Source: Aureimonas flava
GTDB taxonomy: Bacteria > Pseudomonadota > Alphaproteobacteria > Rhizobiales > Rhizobiaceae
Assembly: GCF_003583935.1 (NCBI RefSeq)
Contig: NZ_QYRN01000007.1
Location: forward strand, 124,001-188,000
Direction: 5' to 3'
Length of the DNA stretch: 64,000 bases
A program made the position numbers and the translations under genes. The notes beneath the pieces are model-generated. The model worked only from the letters and a program-made list of their open reading frames with translations. It had not been told where the DNA came from and did not search any database. Shown here one piece after another: positions 37,749-47,533 of the stretch (its first letter is position 1; the number at the start of each line of letters is the position of its first letter).

Positions 37749-37779
37749 GCGGGCTTGCGAAAAAGCCCGCATGGCGGGC
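37749..37779 (-). terminator. terminator with competing antiterminator hairpin between crtE and crtZ
   Basis: Read on the minus strand after crtE: GCCCGC-CAT-GCGGGC (37779-37765) forms a 6-bp GC stem followed by five T residues (37764-37760), a minimal Rho-independent terminator. The second arm, with its neighbours, can instead pair with a downstream AGCCCGC (37755-37749), giving a 7-bp stem that breaks the terminator. Such mutually exclusive stems ahead of crtZ resemble an attenuator. The terminator alone is well supported; the switch is inference. Confidence 0.6.
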
Positions 37780-37829
37780 GGGACGCCGAGGAAAATCAAA
37801 GGTTTGGAACGATTCCGGACTGGCTCGCC

Positions 37830-38762
37830 CTAGCGCCGCGCGCCTTCCTGCTCCAGGGGCCGGGCGGCCGCGTCCGCCAGCGCGCGGCCCGACACGGCGA
37901 GGGCCTCGATCAGTGCGTCGAGGCGCGAGCCGGCGCCGAACACCGTCTCCAGATGCGCGCGGGCCGACCCGATGTGGCGCTCCACCAGGCGTTGCGTGCG
38001 CTCCACGCCCACCAGGGCCACCACGGTCGACTTGCCCGCGTCGCGCCCGACGTCCTTGCCGATCGCGGCGGGATCGGCGGACAGGTCGAGGAGGTCGTCG
38101 AGAAGCTGGAAGGCGAGGCCGAGCTCGCCCGCGAAGGCGCACAGGTTGGCGCGCTGGCCGGGCGTCGCGCCCGCCACGATGGCGCCGAGCTCCACCGCCG
38201 ACAGGAACAGGGCGCCCGTCTTGCGGCCGTTGGCGTCGGCCATGTCCTGCGCCGAGCGTGCCCCGCGCCCGCCGCGCAGGTCCTGGTATTGGCCGCCCAC
38301 GAGGCCGAGCGAGCCCACGGCCGAGGCGAGCACGCCCACCGCCGCGCTGCGTCGCTCGGGCGCCAGACCCTCGATGCGGGCCAGCACCGCGAAGGCTTCC
38401 GTCAGGAGGGCGATCGAGGCCAGCACCGCGACGTCCTCGCCGTGCCCGCGATGGATCGCCGGGCGGCCGCGCCGCAGGGCGGCGTCGTCCATGCAGGGCA
38501 GGTCGTCCAGGATCAGCGAGGCGGCATGGACCATCTCCACCGCGCAGCCGGCGTCGAGCGCCGCCTCCAGCGGGCCGCCGAGGTCCTGCGCTACGATCGC
38601 CGCGATCAGCGGGCGCAGGCGCTTGCCGGGAGCCAGCAGGCTGTCGCGCATGGCCGCCTCCAGCCCCTGCTGGCCCGCCAGAACCACGGGAACCAGATCC
38701 GCCAGACGCGCTTCGATACGGACGAGGAGGTCGGAATTCGGGCCGTCGGGCGAAGGGCTCAT
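37830..38762 (-). CDS. crtE: geranylgeranyl diphosphate synthase
   Basis: A 310-residue trans-isoprenyl diphosphate synthase. The first Asp-rich motif is DDLPCMDD (D86, D87, D92) and the second is LLDDLLDLSAD. GKRLRPLI binds isopentenyl diphosphate. Small residues before the first motif fit a C20 product, and placement beside crtX/Y/I/B/Z supports GGPP synthesis for carotenoids. A farnesyl diphosphate synthase (IspA) is the alternative, but context favours CrtE. Its start is 182 nt from, and divergent to, the type 2 isomerase, so one control region may serve both. Confidence 0.92.
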   Translation of the reverse strand: MSPSPDGPNSDLLVRIEARLADLVPVVLAGQQGLEAAMRDSLLAPGKRLRPLIAAIVAQDLGGPLEAALDAGCAVEMVHAASLILDDLPCMDDAALRRGRPAIHRGHGEDVAVLASIALLTEAFAVLARIEGLAPERRSAAVGVLASAVGSLGLVGGQYQDLRGGRGARSAQDMADANGRKTGALFLSAVELGAIVAGATPGQRANLCAFAGELGLAFQLLDDLLDLSADPAAIGKDVGRDAGKSTVVALVGVERTQRLVERHIGSARAHLETVFGAGSRLDALIEALAVSGRALADAAARPLEQEGARR

Positions 38763-38944
38763 CGCGTCTTGATCACTTTCCGGCGCGGGGACATGCCTGA
38801 TGTCACCAGAGGCTGAAGTTCGTTACGAGGTTGTAGCACGGGCGGGCGCCGCTGGAAGCGCCGCGGCCCGCGGGGCGCGGGAATGCGACGAATCGACGTA
38901 GCGCCGAACCGCGTCCCGGAATGGCATGCGGGAAGGACACGGGC

Positions 38945-40015
38945 ATGACGGCGGCAGGAGATTCTAGGCGGATGGACGAGGGAGACGGCGGCATCGCCGG
39001 GCGCAAGGGAGACCATCTCGACATCGTCCTGTCGCCGCACGCCGCCGGGCGGCGTGCCGACACGGGCTTCGACGCCGTGCGGTTCGAGCACGTCGCGCTG
39101 CCCGAGATCGACCTCGACGCGATCGACCTCGGCGCCCGGTTCCTCGGCCGCACCATGCGCGCGCCGCTCCTGATCTCGTCCATGACCGGGGGGCCGGAGC
39201 GCGCCGGCGCGATCAACGCCCGGCTCGCCGAGGCGGCCGAGCATCTCGGGCTGGCGCTCGCCGTCGGGTCGCAGCGCATCGCGCTGGAGGGGCGCGGCTC
39301 GGACGGCCTCGATCGGGCGTTGCGCCGCCGCGCCCCCAGCGTCCCGCTGCTCGCCAATATCGGCGCCGCCCAGCTCGTGGCCGGCTGGGGCGTCAAGGAG
39401 GCGCGGCGCGCCGTGGAGATGATCGGCGCCGACGCCCTGATCGTCCACCTCAACCCCTTGCAGGAGGCGCTGCAGCCGGGCGGCGACCGGCACTGGCGCG
39501 GCGTGTTCGCCGCGATCGCCGCCCTGGTGGGGGCGGCGGAGTTTCCCGTCGTGGTCAAGGAGGTCGGGGCCGGCATCTCCGGCCCCGTGGCGCGGCGGCT
39601 CGCCGAGGCGGGCGTGGCGGCGATCGACGTCGCGGGGGCGGGCGGCACGAGCTGGGCGGCGATCGAGGCCGAGCGCACGGGCGATCCGCGCGCTCGCGCC
39701 GCCGCGCTCCTGTTCTCCGACTGGGGCATTCCCACGGCGGAGGCGATCGCCGCCGTGCGGGCGGCCTGTCCCGAGGCCGTGGTGATCGGCTCCGGGGGCG
39801 TGCGCCACGGGCTCGACGCGGCGCGCGCGATTCGCCTTGGGGCCGACCTCGTCGGCCAGGCGGCGGCGGGGCTCCCGGCGGCCGATCGGTCCACCGAGGC
39901 GGTGGTGGCGCATTTCGAGCAGGTGATCGCGGAGCTGCGGATCGCCTGCTTCTGCACGGGTTCGGCCGACCTCGCCGCCCTGCGCCGCGCGCGCCTTCTC
40001 CCCGCGCAGGTCTGA
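38945..40015 (+). CDS. fni: type 2 isopentenyl-diphosphate delta-isomerase
   Basis: A 356-residue FMN- and NADPH-dependent isomerase that balances IPP and DMAPP for prenyl synthesis. [10 protein letters not shown] near the N-terminus, [33 protein letters not shown] and the FMN-phosphate region [15 protein letters not shown] are characteristic. Two starts are plausible. The ATG at 38945 has GAAGGA 8 nt upstream; the ATG at 38972 has AGGAG 11 nt upstream. The first is used here. A flavin-type isomerase beside crtE is common in carotenoid clusters. Confidence 0.92.
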   Translation: MTAAGDSRRMDEGDGGIAGRKGDHLDIVLSPHAAGRRADTGFDAVRFEHVALPEIDLDAIDLGARFLGRTMRAPLLISSMTGGPERAGAINARLAEAAEHLGLALAVGSQRIALEGRGSDGLDRALRRRAPSVPLLANIGAAQLVAGWGVKEARRAVEMIGADALIVHLNPLQEALQPGGDRHWRGVFAAIAALVGAAEFPVVVKEVGAGISGPVARRLAEAGVAAIDVAGAGGTSWAAIEAERTGDPRARAAALLFSDWGIPTAEAIAAVRAACPEAVVIGSGGVRHGLDAARAIRLGADLVGQAAAGLPAADRSTEAVVAHFEQVIAELRIACFCTGSADLAALRRARLLPAQV

Positions 40016-40100
40016 GCCGGGCGCGGGGCGTCGCTTTCCGTTTGCCGCCGGTGCGCCCGATCCGCTAATCCCTGCGGGCCACGGTTTCCTCGGAGGACGC

Positions 40101-41144
40101 ATGACGACGCTGACCCAGTATCTCGAGGCCCATGCGGGCGAGGGCTCCGAGCGGCGCGACGTCGCCGCGCTGATCGAGCGGCTGGCCGAGGCGGCCGGTG
40201 CGCTCCAGCGCCTGATCTCAACCGGGGCCACGGGAGACGCGGGCGCCGCCACGGGCGCGGACGGCGATCCCAACGGGGGCGGCGACATCCAGAAGGTGCT
40301 GGACCGCGAGGCCGACCGGCTGTTCCTGGCCGCCGCAAGGGCGGCGCCCGTCGCCTTCTACGGCTCGGAGGAGCAGGACGAGGCGGTGCCGCTCCGCGAG
40401 GGCGCGAGCCTCGCCATGGCGATCGACCCGCTGGACGGCTCCTCCAATATCGAGACCAACGTGTCGATCGGCACGATCTTCTCGGTGCTGCCCGTCACCG
40501 ACGCGCACCGGGCCGACCCCGCCGGCGTGTTCCGCCAGCCCGGCCGGGCCCAGCTCGCGGCCGGCTTCTTCGTCTACGGCCCCCGGCTGATGCTGGTGCT
40601 CACCCTCGGCCAGGGCACGCACGCCTTCGGCTGGTCGCCCGAGACCGGCGCGTTCACGCGCATGGGCCCGCTCCACATCCCGCCGGTCGCCAAGGAATAC
40701 TCGATCAACGCCTCCAACGCCCGCCACTGGGAGGACCCGGTGCGGCTCTACGTGGAGCAGTGCCAGGAGGGGGCGGACGGCCCGCGCGGGCGCGACTTCA
40801 ACATGCGCTGGGTGGCGTCCATGGTGGCGGACGCCTACCGCATCTTCGTGCGCGGCGGCATCTACATCTACACGGGCGACCGCCGGAAGGGCTACGACAA
40901 GGGGCGCATCCGCCTCGTCTACGAGGCCAATCCGGTGGGCTTCTGCGCCGAGCAGGCGGGCGGCGCGGCGAGCGACGGCGTCCGGCCGATCCTCGACCTC
41001 GTGCCCGAGGGGCTGCACCAGCGCACGCCCGTGGTCTTCGGCTCGCGCGAGGAGGTGCTCGCCTTCGCCGCCGTGATGACCGACCCGGCGAGCCTTTCGG
41101 AAGTCTCGCCGCTGTTCGGCCAGCGTCCGATCGGGGGCATCTGA
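40101..41144 (+). CDS. fbp: class 1 fructose-1,6-bisphosphatase
   Basis: A 347-residue class 1 FBPase that hydrolyses fructose-1,6-bisphosphate to fructose-6-phosphate for gluconeogenesis or a Calvin cycle. The Mg site AIDPLDGSSNIETNVSIGTIF is clear, with YGSEEQDE upstream and YIYTGDRRKGYDKGRIRLVYEANP binding substrate. GGAGG precedes the ATG. rpe starts one base after its stop, so the two are co-translated. The product feeds Pgi and the glycogen pathway at the start of the window. No RuBisCO or phosphoribulokinase is present here. Confidence 0.96.
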   Translation: MTTLTQYLEAHAGEGSERRDVAALIERLAEAAGALQRLISTGATGDAGAATGADGDPNGGGDIQKVLDREADRLFLAAARAAPVAFYGSEEQDEAVPLREGASLAMAIDPLDGSSNIETNVSIGTIFSVLPVTDAHRADPAGVFRQPGRAQLAAGFFVYGPRLMLVLTLGQGTHAFGWSPETGAFTRMGPLHIPPVAKEYSINASNARHWEDPVRLYVEQCQEGADGPRGRDFNMRWVASMVADAYRIFVRGGIYIYTGDRRKGYDKGRIRLVYEANPVGFCAEQAGGAASDGVRPILDLVPEGLHQRTPVVFGSREEVLAFAAVMTDPASLSEVSPLFGQRPIGGI

Positions 41145-41145
41145 C

Positions 41146-41823
41146 ATGGACGGCGACATCCTGATCGCGCCCTCCATCCTGTCCTCCGACTTCTCGCGGC
41201 TGGGCGAGGAGATCGCGGCGGTGGACCGCGCCGGGGCGGACTGGATCCATCTCGACGTGATGGACGGACGCTTCGTGCCCAACATCACCTTCGGTCCGCC
41301 CGTGGTGGCGGCCGTGCGCGGAGCCTCCGCCCGGTTCTTCGACGCGCATCTGATGATCGCCTCCCCCGACGCCTATCTCGAGGGCTTCGCCAAGGCGGGC
41401 TGCGACGGGATCACGGTGCATGCGGAGGCCTGCACCCATCTCGACCGCACGCTCCAGGCGATCCGCGCGCTGGACTGCCGGGCGGGCGTCGCGATCAATC
41501 CCGCCACGCCCGAGACGGCGATCGAATACGTCCTGGACCGGGTCGACCTCGTGCTGGTGATGACCGTGAACCCGGGCTTCGGCGGCCAGAGCTTCATCCC
41601 CGCGACGCTGGAGAAGGTGCGCCGCCTGCGCGCCATGATCGGAGCGAGGCCGATCCGCCTCCAGGTCGACGGGGGCGTGGCGCCAGAGACGATCGGCGCC
41701 ATCCGCCAGGCCGGCGCCGACACGTTCGTGGCCGGTTCGGCGGTCTACCGGGGCGGTACGGAAGACAACTACCGCAACAATATCGACGCGCTCCGTCGCT
41801 CGGCCTCGGTCAACAAAGCGTGA
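41146..41823 (+). CDS. rpe: ribulose-phosphate 3-epimerase
   Basis: A 225-residue TIM-barrel epimerase that interconverts ribulose-5-phosphate and xylulose-5-phosphate. Signatures are IAPSILSSDF, WIHLDVMDGRFVPNITFGP with the catalytic Asp and metal His context, MTVNPGFGGQSFI, and LQVDGGVAPETI. It is coupled to fbp with a 1-nt gap. That pairing suits sugar-phosphate recycling in the pentose-phosphate or Calvin pathway. 270 nt without a gene follow before terC. Confidence 0.96.
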   Translation: MDGDILIAPSILSSDFSRLGEEIAAVDRAGADWIHLDVMDGRFVPNITFGPPVVAAVRGASARFFDAHLMIASPDAYLEGFAKAGCDGITVHAEACTHLDRTLQAIRALDCRAGVAINPATPETAIEYVLDRVDLVLVMTVNPGFGGQSFIPATLEKVRRLRAMIGARPIRLQVDGGVAPETIGAIRQAGADTFVAGSAVYRGGTEDNYRNNIDALRRSASVNKA

Positions 41824-42081
41824 TGCTCGGCAAGTAACGAAGCCGTATTCTCTGATTTCAAACGTTTCTTCGCCGATTCCGAGCCGCGCCGTTGCCTCGC
41901 GCGGCGCCCTTCGCCAAGATTTGTGCGCGGGGGATGTTGCATCGCGGCGTGGAGGACACACCTAAGCGGCCGCGTGCCGGGCGGGAACGCCGCCGGACGG
42001 CGGCCTCCCCGGCGCGGAACGTCAGTCGCGGCCGTCCGGGGCCTTGTCAGTATCGAAGCCGCATCCGGGGTCTGGACGGCG

Positions 42082-42089
42082 AAGGAGGG
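42082..42089 (+). promoter_or_regulatory. strong ribosome site that fixes the terC TTG start
   Basis: AAGGAGGG, a near-perfect anti-Shine-Dalgarno match, lies 4-5 nt before the TTG at 42094. Upstream in-frame ATG codons lack any such site, and the sequence they add is low-complexity. Confidence 0.75.
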
Positions 42090-42093
42090 ATCG

Positions 42094-43152
42094 TTGGAGC
42101 AATCGTTATCGGAGGCGGCGGCACAGACGGCGGTGACGGGGGTCTCGCCCGACGTGGTGCCGACCTGGGTCTGGCTGGCCACCATCGCGGGCATCGCCGC
42201 GCTGTTCGTCTTCGACTTCCTCACCCACGTCCGCAAGCCGCACGAGCCGACCTTCAAGGAATCGGCCCTCTGGTCGACCTTCTACGTCGCGCTGGCGCTC
42301 CTGTTCGGCTGGGGCGTGTGGGAGTTCTGGGACCGCCAGCACGGCATCGAGTACTTCGCCGGCTTCGTCACCGAGAAGTCGCTCTCGGTCGACAACCTCT
42401 TCGTCTTCGTCATCATCATGAAGAGCTTCCTGGTGCCGCGCGCCTACCAGCAGAAGGCGCTGCTGATCGGCATCGTGATCGCCCTGGTGATGCGCGGCAT
42501 CTTCATCGCGCTGGGCGCGGCGGCCATCGAGCGCTTCTCCTGGGTGTTCTACATCTTCGGCCTGTTCCTCCTGTGGACGGCGTGGAAGCTCATCGTCGAG
42601 AGCCTGAAGCACCAGAAGTCGACCGACGAGGAATACGAGCCCAACGCCATCGTGAAGTATTTCCAGCGGCACCTGAGCACCACGGACGACTTCCGCGGCA
42701 ACCAGCTCTGGGTGATCGAGAACGGCAAGCGCTTCTTCACCCCGATGTTCATCGTGATCCTGGCGCTCGGCATGACCGACCTCCTGTTCGCGCTGGACTC
42801 GATCCCGGCGATCTACGGCCTGACGGACGCGCCCTACATCGTGTTCACGGCCAACGCCTTCGCGCTCCTGGGCCTCCTTCAGCTCTACTTCCTGATCGGC
42901 GGGCTGCTGGATCGCCTCGTGTATCTGGGCATCGGGCTGTCGCTGATCCTCGCCTTCATCGGCCTCAAGCTGATCGTCCACGCCGTGGAGGCCAACACGC
43001 TGCCCTTCCTCAACGACGGCCAGCCGGTCGCCGTCCCGTCCTGGATGCATGTCGAGATCGAGCAGTCGCTCATGGTCATCATCGGCATCCTGGTGGTGAC
43101 CACGGTGGCCAGCCTCCTGAAGAGCCGGTCGGACGCCCGCAAGGCGGGTTGA
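42094..43152 (+). CDS. TerC-family integral membrane protein
   Basis: A 352-residue TerC/Alx-type protein with about nine membrane helices. Family motifs are EKSLSVDNLFVFVIIM, with acidic residues in a helix, and TDLLFALDSIPAIYGLT, whose Asp residues sit in the second conserved helix. Members are linked to tellurite resistance, pH response and manganese export or metalation of exported proteins; Alx-like proteins are controlled by a pH/Mn riboswitch. The 270-nt leader here (41824-42093) is long enough to be regulatory, but I cannot recognise a specific fold. It is a single gene closed by a strong terminator. Confidence 0.9.
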   Translation: MEQSLSEAAAQTAVTGVSPDVVPTWVWLATIAGIAALFVFDFLTHVRKPHEPTFKESALWSTFYVALALLFGWGVWEFWDRQHGIEYFAGFVTEKSLSVDNLFVFVIIMKSFLVPRAYQQKALLIGIVIALVMRGIFIALGAAAIERFSWVFYIFGLFLLWTAWKLIVESLKHQKSTDEEYEPNAIVKYFQRHLSTTDDFRGNQLWVIENGKRFFTPMFIVILALGMTDLLFALDSIPAIYGLTDAPYIVFTANAFALLGLLQLYFLIGGLLDRLVYLGIGLSLILAFIGLKLIVHAVEANTLPFLNDGQPVAVPSWMHVEIEQSLMVIIGILVVTTVASLLKSRSDARKAG

Positions 43153-43186
43153 GGCCCGCAACGGCGCACAACCTGCGGTGATCGCG

Positions 43187-43214
43187 AGGCCGGCCCTTCG
43201 GGGCCGGCCTTTTT
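43187..43214 (+). terminator. Rho-independent terminator after terC
   Basis: A 9-bp GC stem (43188-43196 with 43201-43209), extended by one A-T pair, is capped by a TTCG tetraloop and followed by TTTTT (43210-43214). It is a textbook intrinsic terminator, 35 nt after the terC stop. Confidence 0.95.
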
Positions 43215-43414
43215 CGTGCGGCGCCCGTCTGGGGACGGGGCGTCTTGCCCCTTGCCCCGCCGCCGGTTTCCCGCTCACATAGGCGCCGAACGCAGGAGAC
43301 GCCGGCCGCGGCGCGAGCGACACGCAACTGTCACGCCACGGTGATAGTCCCGCTCGGCCGATGGGGGGTGCGGCTGCGCGACACGCCATCGCAGGAAAAC
43401 CTCAGGAGAGCGGG

Positions 43415-44530
43415 ATGATCGGGACAATGAAACGGGGCGTGTCGCTGGCGGTTCTGGCGAGCGTCGCCTTGGGCGCGGCCACGGCCGGCGCGAGCGCGCA
43501 GGGCATGGACGCGCTGGTGGAGGCCGCCAAGAAGGAGGGCCAGCTCACCACGATCGCCCTGCCGCACGACTGGTGCAACTACGGCGAGATGATCTCCGGC
43601 TTCAAGGCGAAGTACGGCATCGCCGTCAACGAGCTGAACCCGGACGCCGGCTCGGCCGACGAGATCGAGGCGATCAAGGCCAACCAGGGCAACACCGGGC
43701 CGCAGGCGCCCGACGTGATCGACGTCGGCCTCTCGTTCGGCCCGCAGGCCAAGACCGACAAGCTGATCCAGCCCTACAAGGTCGCGACCTGGGACGAGAT
43801 CCCCGCCGACGCCAAGGATGCCGAGGGCTACTGGTACGGCGACTACTACGGCGTGCTCACCTTCGAGGTGAACAAGGACATCGTGTCTGAGGTGCCGCAG
43901 GATTGGCCCGACCTCCTGAAGTCCGACTACGCCAACTCGGTGGCGCTCGCTGGCGACCCGCGCGCCTCGGCGCAGGCGATCCAGGCCGTCTACGCCGCCG
44001 GCCTGTCCAAGATGCCGGACGGCTCGGCCACGCAGATCGCCGATGCCGGCCTCGACTTCTTCAAGCAGCTCAACGCGACCGGCAACTTCGTGCCGGTGAT
44101 CGGGAAGCCCGCCTCGCTGGCGCAGGGCACGACGCCGATCATGATCCGCTGGGACTACAACGCCCTGTCGAGCCGCGACACGCTGAACGGCAACCCGGAG
44201 GTCGAGGTCGTGGTGCCGAAGTCGGGCGTCCTCGCCGGCGTCTACGTCCAGGCGATCAGCGCCTACGCGCCGCATCCCAACGCCGCCAAGCTCTGGATGG
44301 AGTACATCTATTCCGACGAAGGGCAGCTCACCTACCTCAAGGGCTACTGCCACCCGATCCGCTTCAACGAGATGGCCAAGGCCGGCAAGATCCCGCAGGA
44401 CCTCTTGGACCGCCTGCCGCCGGCCGCCAGCTACGAGATCGCCAAGTTCCCCTCGCTGGACGACCAGAACGCGGCCAAGGCCGAGATCACCACCAAGTGG
44501 GACGGTGTCGTGGGCGCCAACGTCCAGTAG
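43415..44530 (+). CDS. ABC transporter periplasmic binding protein (iron/polyamine-type)
   Basis: A 371-residue exported solute-binding protein of the family 1/6 type. The signal peptide (MKRGVSLAVLASVALG..., cleaved after ASA) precedes the binding domain. EAAKKEGQLTTIALPHDWCN, then YGVLTFEVNKDIV and GTTPIMIRWDYNAL fit proteins related to the ferric iron and polyamine groups. A CAGGAGAG ribosome site supports the ATG at 43415. It starts an operon with two permeases and an ATPase. The substrate cannot be read from sequence; iron, polyamines and phosphonates are used by relatives. The mature form has few cysteines. Confidence 0.88.
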   Translation: MIGTMKRGVSLAVLASVALGAATAGASAQGMDALVEAAKKEGQLTTIALPHDWCNYGEMISGFKAKYGIAVNELNPDAGSADEIEAIKANQGNTGPQAPDVIDVGLSFGPQAKTDKLIQPYKVATWDEIPADAKDAEGYWYGDYYGVLTFEVNKDIVSEVPQDWPDLLKSDYANSVALAGDPRASAQAIQAVYAAGLSKMPDGSATQIADAGLDFFKQLNATGNFVPVIGKPASLAQGTTPIMIRWDYNALSSRDTLNGNPEVEVVVPKSGVLAGVYVQAISAYAPHPNAAKLWMEYIYSDEGQLTYLKGYCHPIRFNEMAKAGKIPQDLLDRLPPAASYEIAKFPSLDDQNAAKAEITTKWDGVVGANVQ

Positions 44531-44603
44531 GGCGGGTGCGAGCTTCGAGGATCGCCGCCCATCGCGGCGGTCCTCCCCCGGCTTCAGCGAAAGGGCTCAT
44601 GCG

Positions 44604-45515
44604 TTGAGTGTCCAGGCCCTCGAACCCGGCATGGCGGCGGCCGCCGACGGCCCGCCGACGCAGCGCGCGCGACGGCTCCCGCTGGCTTGGCTCGGCGTCG
44701 TTCCCTTCTTCGCCTTCGCCCTCCTGTTCCTGGTCGCGCCGACCTTCTACCTGGTGGTCGGCGCCTTCCAGAACCCGGCGGGCGCCTTCACCCTCGACAA
44801 CATCGCCGGCCTGTTCCAGTCGCAGATCCTCTCGGCCTACTGGATCTCGATCCGCATCAGCCTCGCCTCGGCGGCGCTGGGGGCGCTGCTCGGCTTCTTC
44901 CTCGCCTACGCGATCGTGCACGGCGGACTGCCGTCGTGGATCCGCTCCTCCGTGGTCACCTTCTCGGGCGTCGCCTCCAACTTCGCGGGCATTCCACTCG
45001 CCTTCGCCTTCCTGGCGACCCTCGGGCGCATCGGCCTCGTCACCTGGCTCCTGAACGAGGCCTTCGGCCTCAACATCTACCGGCTCGGCTTCAACCTCCT
45101 GAGCTTCTGGGGGCTGACCATCACCTACCTCTACTTCCAGATCCCGCTGATGGTTCTCATCATCACGCCGGCGCTGGACGGGCTGAAGCGGGAATGGCGC
45201 GAGGCCTCCTCGATCCTGGGCGCCTCCAACTGGCAGTACTGGCGCCTCGTGGCGCTGCCCGTCCTGTTTCCCAGCCTCATGGGCTGCTTCCTGCTCCTGT
45301 TCGCCAACGCCTTCGGCGCCATCGCCACGGCCTACGCGCTGACCGGCTCCTCGCTCAACATCGTGCCGATCCTGCTCTACGCGCAGATCCGCGGCGACGT
45401 GCTCTACAATCCCAATCTCGGCTATGCGCTGGCCTTCGGCATGATCGTCATCACCGGCTGCTCCAACCTCCTCTACATCTGGCTGCGCGCGCGCGCCGAG
45501 CGGTGGCTGCGATGA
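44604..45515 (+). CDS. ABC transporter permease 1
   Basis: A 303-residue inner-membrane permease with about six helices. The EAA loop that contacts the ATPase reads REASSILGASNWQYWRLVALPVLFPS. The TTG at 44604 has AAGGG 8 nt upstream; an ATG at 44631 would remove nine residues and is the alternative. It resembles PotB/CysT-type permeases. The stop overlaps the start of permease 2 (ATGA), so the two are made together and presumably form a heterodimeric channel. Confidence 0.9.
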   Translation: MSVQALEPGMAAAADGPPTQRARRLPLAWLGVVPFFAFALLFLVAPTFYLVVGAFQNPAGAFTLDNIAGLFQSQILSAYWISIRISLASAALGALLGFFLAYAIVHGGLPSWIRSSVVTFSGVASNFAGIPLAFAFLATLGRIGLVTWLLNEAFGLNIYRLGFNLLSFWGLTITYLYFQIPLMVLIITPALDGLKREWREASSILGASNWQYWRLVALPVLFPSLMGCFLLLFANAFGAIATAYALTGSSLNIVPILLYAQIRGDVLYNPNLGYALAFGMIVITGCSNLLYIWLRARAERWLR

Positions 45516-46323
45516 GGGCGCCGCGCGTCCTCGCCTGGATCGCGGTGGCGCTGGCCGCGCTGTATTTCCTGCTGCCGCTCTACGCGACCTTCCAGTTCTC
45601 GCTGTCGATGCTGCGCGGCCAGTGGAGCTTCGAGGCCTATCGCGTCGTGTTCGCCGACGACCGGTTCCGCGACACGTTCCTGTTCTCCGGCGTGTGCGCG
45701 CTGGCCACGATCGTGATCGGCGCGCTTCTGGTGGTGCCCACGGCCTACTGGGTTCGCCTGTGCCTGCCGCGCCTGCGCCCCTATGTGGAGTTCGTCACGC
45801 TCCTGCCGCTGGTGATCCCGCCGATCGTGCTCGTGTTCGGCTATCTGCGGCTCTACAACTCCTCGTCCTGGCTGCCGTTCACCGGATCGGTGGCGGGCAC
45901 CAACGTTATCCTGGTCTTCGGCTACACGGTGCTGTCGCTACCCTACATGTACCGCGCGGTGGACACCGGCCTCCAGGCGATCGACATCCGCACCCTGACG
46001 GAGGCCGCTGAGAGCCTCGGGGCCAGGCGCCGGACCATCCTCGCCAGCGTGATCCTGCCCAACGTCCGGGCGGCGGTGCTGTCGGGCGCCTTCCTGACCT
46101 TCGCGATCGTGATCGGCGAGTTCGTGCTGGCGAGCCTGCTCAACCGTCCTGCGTTCGGCCCCTACCTCCAGAACGTCGGCGCCAACCGCGCCTACGAGCC
46201 GGCCGCGCTCGCCATGATCGCCTTCGCGGTCACCTGGGGCTGCATGGTGCTGCTGCATCTCCTCGGCGGGGCGGGCCCCGGCCGGGCCCGCTCCTTCCTC
46301 AAACCCAAGGCGAAGGCGGTTCC

Positions 46324-46327
<4 letters not shown>
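45512..46327 (+). CDS. ABC transporter permease 2
   Basis: A 271-residue permease with six predicted helices, of the PotC type. Its EAA loop is TEAAESLGARRRTILASVILPNVR. An N-terminal helix (VLAWIAVALAALYFLLPLY) and VLLHLLGG at the end frame the membrane domain. It overlaps both neighbours by four bases, which keeps permease and ATPase stoichiometry coupled. Confidence 0.92.
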
Positions 46328-47451
<1,124 letters not shown>

Positions 47452-47533
47452 ACGGCTGCGCATCTTGTCTCGGCCGCCCCGTGCACGACATGAGCGCCGT
47501 TGAAGGGGCTCCGAGCCGGGGAAACCGAACGCG

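Noticed and set aside
38763-38944. PpsR/CrtJ-type TGT-N12-ACA operator between crtE and fni
   Set aside because: I could not find a clean TGT-N12-ACA palindrome, and no photosynthesis genes are present.
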